DNA from: Nostoc sp. NIES-3756
GTDB lineage: Bacteria > Cyanobacteriota > Cyanobacteriia > Cyanobacteriales > Nostocaceae
Reading direction: 5' to 3'
Assembly: GCF_001548375.1 (NCBI RefSeq)
Contig: NZ_AP017295.1
Coordinates: 4,560,501-4,624,500, forward strand
DNA length: 64,000 bases
The position numbers and the translations under genes are program-made. Below are positions 36,068 to 45,560 of the stretch, piece after piece. How positions within the stretch are numbered: position 1 is the stretch's first letter; the number at the start of each line of letters is the position of its first letter. The notes beneath the pieces are model-generated. The model had not been told where the DNA came from, did not search any database, and saw nothing but the letters and a program-made list of their open reading frames with translations.

Positions 36068-36358
36068 TTAAAGAATTGATTCAAAATGTTCCACAGTAGG
36101 GAATGGCTCATAAAAATAATGGAGGAGTTGTTTCCATTGTTGATATTCTAGAGAACTTCTAAATCCGACTGTATGAGCTTCTAAAGTTTCCCATTTTACC
36201 AGCAATAAATATTTGCCTTTCACCTCTAAACAGCGATGTAGTTCATGGGAGATATAACCATTCATTGCAGCAATAATGTTTGAGGCTTGCTGGAAAGCAT
36301 CTTCAAAATCTTGCTCTGCACCAGTTTTGACATTGAGCATTGCTGCTTCCAAAATCAT
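36068..36358 (-). CDS. Antibiotic biosynthesis monooxygenase (ABM) domain protein
   Basis: A 96-residue ferredoxin-like-fold protein. MILEAAMLNVKTGAEQDFED, HELHRCLEVKGKYLLLVKWE and the C-terminal FEPFPTVEHF-like end match small ABM proteins, which include heme-degrading and quinol monooxygenases. No cofactor residues can be seen. It is 10 bases from the next gene on the same strand (36368-36793), so the two may be co-transcribed. Confidence 0.8.
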   Translation of the reverse strand: MILEAAMLNVKTGAEQDFEDAFQQASNIIAAMNGYISHELHRCLEVKGKYLLLVKWETLEAHTVGFRSSLEYQQWKQLLHYFYEPFPTVEHFESIL

Positions 36359-36367
36359 AGGTCGGTT

Positions 36368-36793
36368 TTAGAGAATATTTATGCGTCCATCATCCAGTAT
36401 ATAGAGAGAGCGATCGCCTGGATAGCGCCAAGTGGGACGAAATTCTACCCGCAGAGTCCCAAAGTTAGGTTTAGAGACAACAGCTTGTAGTGGCGCTCCC
36501 GTTTCATCCCAAAACACCAGAGACATATTAGGTTGAGAACCGTCCTGTTGGGGAAATAGGAGTTTTTGCTTAGGTTGTATACGGATGGGTTTAGCACCTT
36601 GGATTCTTTCCAGTTCTACCAAATTAGATGTGTTGTTTATAACTTCCAGTCGAATACGTTGTCCTGGTGTGAACTGGAGTGGCTTTGTTCCGCAATTAGA
36701 GGCACAAGTCCCGGCTAATGTAGGGCGAGGATGGTCTATTGATGCTACTAAAATAGTAGCTGCAATTAAGGCTAAAGGCAGTTTTTTAAACAT
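36368..36793 (-). CDS. Exported protein of unknown function
   Basis: About 141 residues from the ATG at 36793 (MFKKLPLALIAA); an ATG four codons earlier is also possible. A Sec signal peptide ends near PTLAG. The mature part has two cysteines close together (CASNCG), then a beta-rich region (FTPGQRIRLEVINNTSNLVE) that resembles a small beta-sandwich, and ends with SLYILDDGRINIL. I do not know its role. It may be transcribed with the ABM gene just downstream. Confidence 0.65.
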   Translation of the reverse strand: MFKKLPLALIAATILVASIDHPRPTLAGTCASNCGTKPLQFTPGQRIRLEVINNTSNLVELERIQGAKPIRIQPKQKLLFPQQDGSQPNMSLVFWDETGAPLQAVVSKPNFGTLRVEFRPTWRYPGDRSLYILDDGRINIL

Positions 36794-36871
36794 ACTATAC
36801 AGCATAAATACTTATACAATATAGTATTTCAATGCAGCACTATCTCACCTCAGCAAATATCCAGAATTTAG

Positions 36872-37366
36872 CTAAACCATCTCAAACTTCAAATTATGAC
36901 TTTGAGAAAAATCATGAGTGAAATGATCAACCACATTCGTATCAGCAAGTTCTAGGTTATAAAAATCGACAAATTCATGGTCAAAATATGGCCCGGCGTG
37001 CCAAGTACCCTCATTTAATTTAATAAAACAATTCCCTGGAATACGAAAAGCTGCAATTTCTTCTAACACTGGTATGTCTAAATCATTATAAGGAGGACAT
37101 ACTGCAATTAACCAATCCTTACCTTCTAGAGAACCTAAACATTGAGTACATTGTACATGGCGGGTAATTTTATGAAAATTTCGCCCTCGCTTTTGCAGCC
37201 GCATAATATAAAAGCGGGGTGTACCATTTTGCAAATTTAATTGAGCATCTTCGGCATCAAAAGCTTTACCATCTACATTAGGAAAAATGACTTGTCCATA
37301 ACGCCGAAAATTTTCTGGTGTTATCCACTGTGCTGATAATTGTTGGACGGTTTGTGATGTAGTCAT
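36872..37366 (-). CDS. Ureidoglycolate lyase (AllA) family protein
   Basis: A 164-residue cupin-like protein. ITRHVQCTQCLGSLEGKDWL and KLNEGTWHAGPYF match AllA, which splits ureidoglycolate into glyoxylate and urea at the end of purine breakdown. No other allantoin-pathway gene is nearby, so it may work with distant genes or on another substrate. Start ATG 37366 gives full length. It is divergent from the sensor kinase gene. Confidence 0.7.
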   Translation of the reverse strand: MTTSQTVQQLSAQWITPENFRRYGQVIFPNVDGKAFDAEDAQLNLQNGTPRFYIMRLQKRGRNFHKITRHVQCTQCLGSLEGKDWLIAVCPPYNDLDIPVLEEIAAFRIPGNCFIKLNEGTWHAGPYFDHEFVDFYNLELADTNVVDHFTHDFSQSHNLKFEMV

Positions 37367-37735
37367 ATAATATTTATGGCAACTAATTATAGGTAACAGT
37401 AAAAACCTCGTACTAATTACCTATCACCCATTATCAACTAAAGCAACTATATGGTAAGTAACTAACCGCAATTATGTACTACTTAGGTTAGTATATAAAT
37501 AAGTAGATTTCTGTCTAAAGGTTGATGCAGAATGAATACCATTAATCATCAAACATTGTTTGAGTAGCAATATTTTATACCAATTACTTTACAAACATCG
37601 TCTGAAGCTGATAGTCAACAACGAATATAACTTTTACGCTTTTAAGTAGGTTAAATTTATGCTGTCTGAATATCATCACATTTATGCTAAGTATAAGTTA
37701 AAGGTAAATTTTTTATAAAAAATCCAGAATTGAGC
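37367..37735 (+). promoter_or_regulatory. Intergenic region before the sensor kinase
   Basis: No gene is seen in 369 bp. A word TAAGTAACTAACCGCAATT (37455-37473) matches 18 of 19 bases with 3913-3931 upstream of rfbF. The rest is AT-rich and should hold promoters in both directions. Confidence 0.35.
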
Positions 37736-40084
37736 ATGGTTTTTTCAGTGAGCGAATTTATTAAGAATATTAGTGATCGTCAGACCAAGCTTTCTCTGCG
37801 AACCATTTTAATCATTCCCTTTGTTTTACAAATCTTTGCTGTTGTCAGTTTAACTGGTTATCTTTCATTTAAAAATGGACAACAAGCAGTAAATAGTATT
37901 ACAACACAGTTATTGAGGGAAATTAGTTTACGTGTTGAACAGAATCTAGAAAATTTTCTGGCAATGCCACATAAGATAAATCAGCAAAATACTAATTATA
38001 TAGAATTAAAACAATTAGATGTACAAGATTTTTCTAATTTAGAAAAACATTTTTATGAGCAATTAAAAGTATTCGATACTGTCAGCCTAATTGGGTTTGC
38101 GACTAAAAATCAAGAGTTAATCTCATCGGAAAGGTTTCCTGATGATTCTTTGACAATTAGAGTATCTAATAAATCAACAAATTATAATTTAAGAACTTAC
38201 ACAACTGATAGCCAAGGCAAGCGTACAGGGATAAATGATTATGGTAAACCTTACGATCCTCGAAGACGTTATTGGTACAATCAACCCATAAAAACGGGAA
38301 AACAGGTTTGGAGTGAGATTTATCCTCATAATTCTGGGATTGCTTTATACGTTGCTGCTAGTCAGCCTGTTTATGATAATCAGGGAAATTTACAAGGAGT
38401 TTTACTATCTAATCTTAATCTCTCGAAAATTGGCACTTTTCTAAATAGTTTAAATATTGGCAAAACAGGCATAAGTTTTATTATCGAGCGCCCATCAGGC
38501 ACATTAGTGGCAACTTCAACTGATGAAAAACCTTTTCGCACCAATTATGTCAAAACACAATTAGCAGAAAATAAAATTAAATCATTTTTAGCTACAGAAA
38601 GTAGTGATATTAAAACGCGACTAACAGCTAAATACTTAAAAGCAAAATTTTCTAATTTCAGTTCAATTAAACTTCCACAACAATTAGATTTTAAAATCGA
38701 TAGTAAGCGGCAGTTTATTCAAGTTTTACCCTTTCAAGAGCGTCGAGGAATTGACTGGTTAATTGTGGTAGTAGTTCCAGAAGAAGACTTTATGTCGGAA
38801 ATTAATGCTAATACTCGTACAACAATCATACTGTGTATTGTTGCTTTGATAATAGCTATAACTGTTGGTCTTCTGATTGTAAACTCAATAAATAAAGCAG
38901 TCATTATCTTAAAAGAATCTGCTTTAGCACTAGCTCAAGGTGAATGGGAAAAAAGAATAGAAATAAAGCGCACCGATGAGTTAGGAGAATTAGCCAGAGC
39001 ATTTAATAGTATGGCGGATCAACTAGCTGATTATAATTCGATTTTAGAGCAACAGGTGGCTAAACGTACCCTAGAATTACAACAGGAAATTGCTGAACGC
39101 AAGCAGGCAGAGCAAGCACTTGTGGAGAGTGAGACGCGATTTCGACTCTTAGCAGAGGCAACATTTGAGGCGATCGTCATTACTCAGAAGGGCGTAATTT
39201 TAGACGCTAACCAAACTTGTGCGGAGATGTTTGGTTATGAATTATCTGAAGTGATTGGTATGCAGGTTATGGATTTTGCAGCCCCTGAATGCAGGGAACA
39301 AGTGATGCAGAAGATTCTTTCAGGAGATGAGGGAATTTATGAAACTATCTGCCTTTGCAAGGATGGGACTACTTTTCCGGCAGAGATTAGAGCCAGAGTC
39401 ATGTCGTATCGTGGGCGTACTATCAGGATGGCAGCTATACAGGATATTACTAGTCGTAAACGGGGTGAAGAAGCCACTGTATTAGCAGAACGCAACCGTT
39501 TGGCGCAGGAAATTCACGATACCTTAGCTCAAGCCTTTGCCGTTGTCATTGTCCACTTAGATACAGCCTCACGCAAACTGACTACAAATATAGAAACGGC
39601 ACAGGCTTTAATCAAGGCAGGACGAGATTTGGCTCACTCTGGACTAACTGAGGCACGCCGTTCCATTAAAGCCATGCGGTCGCAATTATTAGAGGACGAA
39701 AACATTTTTAATGGTCTTAATCGCTTCGCCACGCAGATGTTCTCCCCCACCAATACACGTATTGTTTGCCAAGCAGTAGGCAAGATATATTCCCTACCTC
39801 CAGATGTGGAAAATAATCTACTCCGCATTGGACAAGAGGCATTAACCAATGCCTTCAAATACGCCAAAGCGCAAGAAATTCGCATAGAACTGGCATACTG
39901 GGAAAAGCAATTTAGCCTGCGGATTCAAGATGATGGGCAAGGGTTTGATATGGGTAGTGTATCTATTGTCAACAGCTTTGGTCTTTTAATTATGAGCGAA
40001 CGGGCTGAACGCATTGGCGCGAAATTAACGATTCAGAGTTCCCCAAGGCAAGGAACGGAGGTCATAGTAACTGTTAATATATGA
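37736..40084 (+). CDS. Membrane sensor histidine kinase (NarL/DesK class) with Cache, HAMP and PAS
   Basis: A 782-residue kinase. A membrane helix lies near 25-45, a periplasmic Cache-type sensor near 50-350 (RRRYWYNQPIKTGKQVWSEI), a second helix near 362-385, HAMP to about 440 (RTDELGELARAFNSMADQL), PAS about 465-580 (ESETRFRLLAEATFEAIVIT), then HisKA_3 with phospho-acceptor His594 (AQEIHDTLAQ) and the ATPase domain (GQEALTNAFKYAKA, DDGQGFD). The ATG 37736 is chosen over a TTG two codons earlier. It autophosphorylates and passes phosphate to the response regulator encoded 197 bp downstream. The signal is unknown; Cache domains often bind small organic molecules. Confidence 0.9.
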   Translation: MVFSVSEFIKNISDRQTKLSLRTILIIPFVLQIFAVVSLTGYLSFKNGQQAVNSITTQLLREISLRVEQNLENFLAMPHKINQQNTNYIELKQLDVQDFSNLEKHFYEQLKVFDTVSLIGFATKNQELISSERFPDDSLTIRVSNKSTNYNLRTYTTDSQGKRTGINDYGKPYDPRRRYWYNQPIKTGKQVWSEIYPHNSGIALYVAASQPVYDNQGNLQGVLLSNLNLSKIGTFLNSLNIGKTGISFIIERPSGTLVATSTDEKPFRTNYVKTQLAENKIKSFLATESSDIKTRLTAKYLKAKFSNFSSIKLPQQLDFKIDSKRQFIQVLPFQERRGIDWLIVVVVPEEDFMSEINANTRTTIILCIVALIIAITVGLLIVNSINKAVIILKESALALAQGEWEKRIEIKRTDELGELARAFNSMADQLADYNSILEQQVAKRTLELQQEIAERKQAEQALVESETRFRLLAEATFEAIVITQKGVILDANQTCAEMFGYELSEVIGMQVMDFAAPECREQVMQKILSGDEGIYETICLCKDGTTFPAEIRARVMSYRGRTIRMAAIQDITSRKRGEEATVLAERNRLAQEIHDTLAQAFAVVIVHLDTASRKLTTNIETAQALIKAGRDLAHSGLTEARRSIKAMRSQLLEDENIFNGLNRFATQMFSPTNTRIVCQAVGKIYSLPPDVENNLLRIGQEALTNAFKYAKAQEIRIELAYWEKQFSLRIQDDGQGFDMGSVSIVNSFGLLIMSERAERIGAKLTIQSSPRQGTEVIVTVNI

Positions 40085-40281
40085 GACTCATCCGTAATTT
40101 GTGTTTTGTAATTGGTAGCTATTCAAAGCCAAGAGCTTGTTTATGAAGTAAATGTAAGATTTACTTGATTCATAAGTTCACATTGGTAACTTCTATTTAA
40201 AAGATACAAACAGACTGTAGCAAGGCTATGTTTGTCAGCCTTGTGCTGTTTTACCAACAACACATACTTGAACTATTTCGT

Positions 40282-40911
40282 ATGAGCAAATCCAATGTCA
40301 TTCGCATCTTGATTGCTGACGATCATCCGATTCTAGGACAAGCTTTAACAATGTTTCTCCAATGTGAGCCAGATATGACCGTAGTTGGTCATGCTGGCGA
40401 TGGAAAAGAGGCGGTAGAACTTTTCCGCTACCATCAACCTGACGTGGCGCTAATGGATTTACAAATGCCGCAGATGGAAGGTGCAGATGCGATCGCTACT
40501 ATTTGTGGTAATTTTAAACACTCTCGGATTATCGTCTTAACAACCTTTGATGGTGATGAGGATATCTATCGAGGATTAAGGGCTGGTGCAAAAGGTTATA
40601 TTCTTAAGGGGGCGGAACCAAGCGAACTTTTAAATGCAATTCGTACCGTTCATCAAGGGCATAAGTATATTCCGCCAAGTATAGCAGCAAAGTTAGCAGA
40701 ACGGATGGATAGGGACGAATTGAGCGATCGCGAGTTGGAAGTGATGCGCCTTATCGCCAAGGGTAAGAATAACCAACAGATTAGCAATCTCCTCAATATC
40801 GCTGAGAGTACAGTGAGGTTCCATGCTAACAATATTTTCGGTAAATTGAACGTGAGGGATCGCACTCAAGCTTTAGTCACCGCCCTGAATCGAGGAATTG
40901 TACGGCTGTAG
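40282..40911 (+). CDS. NarL/LuxR-family response regulator
   Basis: A 209-residue regulator. The receiver domain has Asp13-Asp14, phospho-acceptor Asp59 (VALMDLQMP) and the conserved Lys in YILKGAEPSEL; the C-terminal LuxR helix-turn-helix is LSDRELEVMRLIAKG through STVRFHANNIFGKL. It is the expected partner of the HisKA_3 kinase upstream. I choose ATG 40282, which starts directly at the receiver domain; an ATG 54 bases earlier would add an unlikely hydrophobic leader. Target genes cannot be seen. Confidence 0.9.
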   Translation: MSKSNVIRILIADDHPILGQALTMFLQCEPDMTVVGHAGDGKEAVELFRYHQPDVALMDLQMPQMEGADAIATICGNFKHSRIIVLTTFDGDEDIYRGLRAGAKGYILKGAEPSELLNAIRTVHQGHKYIPPSIAAKLAERMDRDELSDRELEVMRLIAKGKNNQQISNLLNIAESTVRFHANNIFGKLNVRDRTQALVTALNRGIVRL

Positions 40912-40947
40912 TTTGATATTGTTTACCTCATATTTTGATAGGTTAAA

Positions 40948-40990
40948 AACTCAACATTTCACTAGGGACACAGTTGAGTTATTTTTTTAT
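40948..40990 (+). terminator. Rho-independent terminator after the response regulator
   Basis: AACTCAAC (40948-40955) pairs perfectly with GTTGAGTT (40973-40980) and is followed by ATTTTTTTA. It lies 37 bp after the stop codon on the same strand. Confidence 0.75.
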
Positions 40991-41161
40991 GGTTTTAAGC
41001 AAAGGACTTATACTCAATCAAAATTACTGAGGTAATAAAGGTTTCTAAGTTTATATCTGTTATGAAATTTTGGAGCTTTTAATATAAGTTCAAGTTTCTG
41101 TGCGTTCTGTTTCCGACAATCTTTACCGTAAAAAATCATGTCTACTAACTCTCATCAAATC

Positions 41162-41425
41162 ATGAAAAAGACTTTCATATTCTTGTGTAGTTCACTTGTT
41201 ATTGGCAGTTCTGCTGTTGTCAGTTATTCTGGCAAGGTCTATGCCAAGGGTGTTACAGTCCTTCCAGTTGAGAATACCATTGTCGATACTCAATCAAATT
41301 CCAAAAACGTAGTCAGAGAAATTAAGACTTCTGAGGACAAAAATTCACAAAAAAATCAAGCTCAGATTCGCTTAAACAAAAGCAAACTAATTGCATGGGG
41401 TTACTTCTGTAAAGGCTGCCGATAA
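41162..41425 (+). CDS. Small exported protein with C-terminal CKGC, unknown function
   Basis: About 87 residues from ATG 41162 (MKKTFIFLCSSLVIG), a Sec signal peptide with likely cleavage after VYA. An ATG eight codons earlier is possible. The mature part is polar and Lys/Asn rich and ends GYFCKGCR, a CxxC at the very tail. I do not recognise it. It has a far-end cysteine motif like the other small exported protein at 27289, but no clear sequence similarity. Confidence 0.5.
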   Translation: MKKTFIFLCSSLVIGSSAVVSYSGKVYAKGVTVLPVENTIVDTQSNSKNVVREIKTSEDKNSQKNQAQIRLNKSKLIAWGYFCKGCR

Positions 41426-41525
41426 TGCTAATTTCGTTTTCTTGTTAGCAAAGAAGCGATGGCATAAACTCCCACAATAGGCGATCGCTCATAAATTCTT
41501 TCCTACCTACTATATCTAATAAAAC

Positions 41526-41562
41526 AGCCTGCCCACTCTCTTAAATGAGAAATGGGCAGGCT
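41526..41562. terminator. Bidirectional terminator
   Basis: AGCCTGCCCA (41526-41535) and TGGGCAGGCT (41553-41562) pair perfectly over 10 bases, with extra pairing TCTC/GAGA inside. AAAAC precedes and TTTAAAA follows. It separates the small + gene from the hemerythrin gene on the - strand and can serve both. Confidence 0.8.
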
Positions 41563-41613
41563 TTAAAATCAGCTTTTAACGATGGGTATCTACGCGCTTA
41601 ATTAAAGGCGATA

Positions 41614-42669
41614 TTACACACCTGCACCGCTAGCTTGACCAGCTAATCTTTGTTGGATTCTGCTTTTAGCAGCTTTGAACTCGGTAGCTAGTTGCTCAGT
41701 TTGGTCGCTGCTGAGGTTGTTGCGGATAGCAGCAAACATGGTGCTTTCTTCTTGACGAACGTGATCCATCACGATATCAGCCAAGTCTTTGACTCTTTGT
41801 TTGAACTCAGGAGCAGAGGGGTTGATAGCCTTGATTTGCTCTAACCGACGCTTCATATCGGCTTGTTCGTCATACAGTTCTTGGGTATCACTTTGACCGT
41901 AGAAGGAGCGAACTCTGGGGTATACGACTTCTTCTTCAGCTTCAGCGTGAGCAGTTAGATCCTTGTAGATTTGACCAAAGTACTCTTGGATCTTTTGAGG
42001 ATTGTTGCTTTGTGCTAGTTCTGTGAACAGGACGTTGACTTTGTTGTGATCCAGACGCAGAACGTCTTGAATGTTCATGTCTTGCTTATCAGAACCTTGG
42101 GTTACGGCGCTACCTACTACACCACTGAAGGCTGCGATCGCATCTTGAACACGTCCCCAAATACCTTGGTCTGCGTCTTGTCCTGTGAGTTCACGCACAC
42201 CCAAAATTTCTAAAATACCTTTGAGTTGTTCTTGGTGAGCGCGGTTCTCAAAGTTAACAGTGTTTAAAGGGCCGATTGCTGCTAATACGTCAGCGCCTAC
42301 TTTTTGTGCTGCTTTGTGAACCAGCAAACCGCTCATTACTTGTTTGTGCTTGAGCAACTCATGCTGAGATACTTTTTCAAAGAAGCTGAGTTGAGAACCT
42401 TGCATCAATTTGCGAACTTGGTCAACCATTTCGGTGACTGTTTGTCTTGGTTGTTGCTGAACGCCATATTGAACGATAACGGTTTCTATGATGCCCAAGT
42501 TTTTACGGTCATCTTCCAGGAAATCACGAATGCGGTTAGAAATTTCTCCGTCAGTTGATTCTCTTAAAAAGATTTCTTCGTTTTCAATAATCAACTGTTG
42601 AAGTAGTCTTACATCTGCTAATTTAACGCCGATAGCATTACGTTTTGCATCATCTAAAGTTGATACCAT
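41614..42669 (-). CDS. Hemerythrin HHE domain protein with long N-terminal helical domain
   Basis: A 351-residue, almost all-helical protein. Residues about 205-325 hold a hemerythrin domain: LRLDHNKVNVLF, HAEAEEEVVYPRV and MDHVRQEESTMF give the His and Glu ligands of a di-iron site. The N-terminal 190 residues (FLRESTDGEISNRI, HELLKHKQVMSGLL) look like a ferritin-like helical bundle. HHE proteins bind oxygen, NO or sense iron. GGAG-like AGGAGA precedes the ATG. A strong bidirectional terminator follows the gene. Confidence 0.8.
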   Translation of the reverse strand: MVSTLDDAKRNAIGVKLADVRLLQQLIIENEEIFLRESTDGEISNRIRDFLEDDRKNLGIIETVIVQYGVQQQPRQTVTEMVDQVRKLMQGSQLSFFEKVSQHELLKHKQVMSGLLVHKAAQKVGADVLAAIGPLNTVNFENRAHQEQLKGILEILGVRELTGQDADQGIWGRVQDAIAAFSGVVGSAVTQGSDKQDMNIQDVLRLDHNKVNVLFTELAQSNNPQKIQEYFGQIYKDLTAHAEAEEEVVYPRVRSFYGQSDTQELYDEQADMKRRLEQIKAINPSAPEFKQRVKDLADIVMDHVRQEESTMFAAIRNNLSSDQTEQLATEFKAAKSRIQQRLAGQASGAGV

Positions 42670-42930
42670 TCTTAAGTTCTCCTCAGGAAAGTAGTCTTAT
42701 TTTTAACTAATCTCAGGTTGACATAGTTCTTTATAATCTTTCCTCCTTCTTTTGAGCTATTAGATAGGTAACTCAAGATAGAAAGTTAATATTTTTTTGA
42801 CAGAAAAATTTACTTCTACTTTTAGATATACAAGTATTTAATATCTACTCCATCCCTGGATAGATAATTTTTTTATTTTAGTTGTTTAAATTAACTCCAT
42901 GATATTTAATTTACGGGAGATTTATTAATA

Positions 42931-43674
42931 ATGCCTGAAACCCCCGGATTAGGAGAACAGGCGCTGAGTAAAGCGGCAGAAATCGGGTTATCTAGCCAGT
43001 TAGATGAAGTCGAAAATCTCGATGTAGATATCAAAACTGATCCACTGAAACTAGTCCAAGGACAGGTGGATTCGGTTAAAATTGACGGTGAAGGTATGGT
43101 AATGCAGAAAGACTTGCGTGTAGATTCAATGCAAATGCAGGTCAATAATGTTGCCATTAATCCTTTAAGTGCAGCTTTTGGCAAAATAGAACTTACCAAA
43201 CCCACAGTTGGTACTGCACGGGTTGTTTTAACAGAATCAGACATTAACCGTGCCTTTAATTCTGAATTTGTGATTTCCAAAATTCAAAGCCAGAAAATAC
43301 ATATTAACGGGCAGTTGAAAACGGTCAAACCCCAACACATAGACTTCCGTTTACCAGGTAAAGAACAAGTGGCAATAAATGCCGACATACTGTTAGTAGA
43401 AGATAGCGAAACTCATAAAGTTGCCTTCACAGCCGTACCCCATGTTAGTGCTAATGGTACATCTGTAGTGCTGGAAAATGTCACTTATGGCGAAGAAGAA
43501 ATTTCACCAGAATTAACACAAGCGTTAGTAGAACAAACTAGTGAAATTTTAAATCTAAGCAACTTTGATTTAGAAGGAATGAGTTTACGAGTTAAGCAAC
43601 TACAGGTAGAAATAGGCAAACTTACCTTGCAAGCGGAAGCTTACGTAGAACAGATTCCCTCGAATAATAACTAG
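42931..43674 (+). CDS. DUF2993 (LmeA-like) protein
   Basis: A 247-residue protein. EQALSKAAEIGLSSQLDEVE, then VDIKTDPLKLVQGQVDSVKI and LTESDINRAFNSEF fit DUF2993, beta-rich proteins thought to bind phospholipid, common in cyanobacteria. It lacks a signal peptide. The following DUF2231 gene starts 11 bp after the stop codon, so the two form an operon. Confidence 0.8.
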   Translation: MPETPGLGEQALSKAAEIGLSSQLDEVENLDVDIKTDPLKLVQGQVDSVKIDGEGMVMQKDLRVDSMQMQVNNVAINPLSAAFGKIELTKPTVGTARVVLTESDINRAFNSEFVISKIQSQKIHINGQLKTVKPQHIDFRLPGKEQVAINADILLVEDSETHKVAFTAVPHVSANGTSVVLENVTYGEEEISPELTQALVEQTSEILNLSNFDLEGMSLRVKQLQVEIGKLTLQAEAYVEQIPSNNN

Positions 43675-43685
43675 GATAATTAATT

Positions 43686-44246
43686 ATGGAAACCACCGAT
43701 ACAACTACTACAGGTTCGTCTGCTTCTTCTCCATTTCCTAATATTCCCCCTGTTATTGAAACAGACGATCGCGAATATCGTGATACAGGTGTACCAAGTA
43801 CAGTGGCGATCGCGGGACATCCCTTACATCCCCTCAGCGTTATTTTCCCCATTGCTTTTTTAGCAGCCGCCTTAGGTAGCGATTTCGGCTACTGGCTAAC
43901 CCGCGATTTCTTCTGGGCTAGGGCTTCCATCTGGCTAATTGGCTTAGGCTTAGGAGGAGGACTCATCGCCGCCGCCACAGGCTTAAGCGACTTCTTGAAA
44001 ATTGAACGTGTCCGCAAACGTAACGCCGGCTGGATACACATGATTCTGAATGTATCTATCCTAGTTTTGACACTACTAAACTTCCTTATCCGCTTGGGCA
44101 ACATTGATGGCAGAATCTTACCTTGGGGATTATTAATTTCTCTAGTTGTTGGTACTTTAACTAGCGTTTCTGGCTGGTTCGGTGCAGAACTTTCCTATCG
44201 CCACAAAATCGGCGTAGTCGGTGCTGGTAGCAAGAGATATCCATAA
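43686..44246 (+). CDS. DUF2231 membrane protein
   Basis: A 186-residue protein. The N-terminal 38 residues are polar (TTDTTTTGSSASSPFPNIPP); then GHPLHPLSVIFPIAFLAAA starts a four-helix membrane domain with the GHPLHP motif of DUF2231, whose histidines may bind heme or metal. It is translationally close to the DUF2993 gene, suggesting a shared membrane role. Confidence 0.8.
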   Translation: METTDTTTTGSSASSPFPNIPPVIETDDREYRDTGVPSTVAIAGHPLHPLSVIFPIAFLAAALGSDFGYWLTRDFFWARASIWLIGLGLGGGLIAAATGLSDFLKIERVRKRNAGWIHMILNVSILVLTLLNFLIRLGNIDGRILPWGLLISLVVGTLTSVSGWFGAELSYRHKIGVVGAGSKRYP

Positions 44247-44257
44247 CACATTTATTG

Positions 44258-44286
44258 AGGCTAAAATCTTGCAGAGTTTTTAGCCT
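44258..44286 (+). terminator. Hairpin after the DUF2231 gene
   Basis: AGGCTAAAA (44258-44266) pairs perfectly with TTTTAGCCT (44278-44286), 12 bp after the stop codon. A stronger terminator lies just downstream, so this may be a first, partial stop or an mRNA 3' stabiliser. Confidence 0.55.
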
Positions 44287-44327
44287 GGATGAATAAATCA
44301 TCGGCGCTCCCAAACAAGAATCATCGT

Positions 44328-44368
44328 CCTGTCACTACTACAATGAGTAGTGATAGGTTTTTTGTTTA
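44328..44368 (+). terminator. Strong rho-independent terminator
   Basis: CCTGTCACTACT (44328-44339) pairs with AGTAGTGATAGG (44346-44357) in 11 of 12 positions, the other being a G-T wobble, followed by TTTTTTGTTT. It ends the DUF2993-DUF2231 operon. Confidence 0.85.
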
Positions 44369-44425
44369 GGCATCGGTATTAGTATTTATTTGCCCTATTG
44401 GTTTTGGAGAAAAACAACATAGGTT

Positions 44426-44647
44426 ATGCAGAAAAAAGTTAAAGTCAAACCTAATTCCAAACAACAAAAAATTGCCGAACAGGATGATGGTAGCCTCACC
44501 GTACACTTAAAATCTCCTCCAGTCGATGGTAAAGCTAATGAAGAATTAATCAAACTTCTAGCTGAAAAATTTGATGTGCCAAAATCTCAGATCACAATTA
44601 AGTCTGGTTTATCTTCCCGACAAAAACTGATTGAGATTGACACATGA
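44426..44647 (+). CDS. DUF167 / YggU-family protein
   Basis: A 73-residue protein of the usual YggU length. [30 protein letters not shown] and [16 protein letters not shown] match the family exactly. Its fold is known but its function is not. It stands alone after a strong terminator; the tract after its stop codon is purine-rich, then STRR. Confidence 0.85.
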   Translation: MQKKVKVKPNSKQQKIAEQDDGSLTVHLKSPPVDGKANEELIKLLAEKFDVPKSQITIKSGLSSRQKLIEIDT

Positions 44648-44684
44648 GCAGGGGAAAGGAAAAAACAAGGAGACAGAGGAGAAA

Positions 44685-44726
44685 ACTATGGACTATGGAC
44701 TATGAACTAATGACTAATGACTAATC
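44685..44726. repeat. STRR heptamer tract between convergent genes
   Basis: ACTATGG, ACTATGA, ACTAATG units end at the stop codon of the GST gene on the other strand. The last units are TGACTAATGACTAATCACC. Confidence 0.65.
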
Positions 44727-45357
44727 ACCATTCATAGCATAATTGTGGTTCATGAGTGATAGTAATATATCCAGATTGAGATTTAACTCTTTCTATCCAG
44801 GCTTGAATAGCGGGAAAGTGTGATAAATCAAACCCACCTTCATCAGCTACGTGGGTGTAAGCAAATAAGGCGATATCAGCAATTGTGTAACGCTCATCTA
44901 CAAAAAAGCTACGGTGTCTCAAATGATTTTCCATTACTTTCAGCGCCGCGTACCCTGGTTCACGTTTTTGTTCTAAAGCCTCACGATATTCTTCTGCTTT
45001 ACCTAAAATAGAAACCCAAAATCTTGAGGTAGCAATATACGGTTCATGACTGTATTGTTCAAAAAATAACCATTGCAGGACTTGAGCTTTTAAATAGCGA
45101 TCGCTTGGTAAAAATTCTGTATATTCGCTCAGGTAAAGCAATATAGCATTTGATTCGGCTAAATACTTGCCAGGGGCAATTTCTAAAACTGGTATTCTAC
45201 CGTTAAGATTTTTACTTAAAAACTCTGGGGTGCGGCTTTCTCCCTTTAAAATATTCACGTCTACTCTTTCAAATGGCATACCCATTTGTGTTAATAAAAG
45301 CCTTACTTTATAGCCATTGCCTGAAGGTAAAAAATCGTACAAACGTAAGTTTTCCAT
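44725..45357 (-). CDS. Glutathione S-transferase family protein
   Basis: A 210-residue GST. The N-terminal thioredoxin-like part has DFLPSGNGYKVRLLLTQMGM and NGRIPVLEI with the cis-Pro, and LAESNAILLYLSEY binds glutathione; the helical half has YTIADIALFAYTHVADEGG. Ser in PSGN may be the catalytic residue. The role is probably detoxification or redox repair. Substrate unknown. Confidence 0.85.
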   Translation of the reverse strand: MENLRLYDFLPSGNGYKVRLLLTQMGMPFERVDVNILKGESRTPEFLSKNLNGRIPVLEIAPGKYLAESNAILLYLSEYTEFLPSDRYLKAQVLQWLFFEQYSHEPYIATSRFWVSILGKAEEYREALEQKREPGYAALKVMENHLRHRSFFVDERYTIADIALFAYTHVADEGGFDLSHFPAIQAWIERVKSQSGYITITHEPQLCYEW

Positions 45358-45560
45358 GTAGAAATTAAGATACAGAATATGCTACGAGGTTAAGGTTTAA
45401 AATACAATATTTTACAAAATTATTCCTGACTAACAGGATAATTATCTTATTTAATTAGTCTATTTATTGAAAAATATTAATTATTTGAATAAATAAAAAT
45501 CACGTATTAATTAATTTGTATATAAATGTTTTTTTTGATGCAATAGAGTAAAATATAAAT

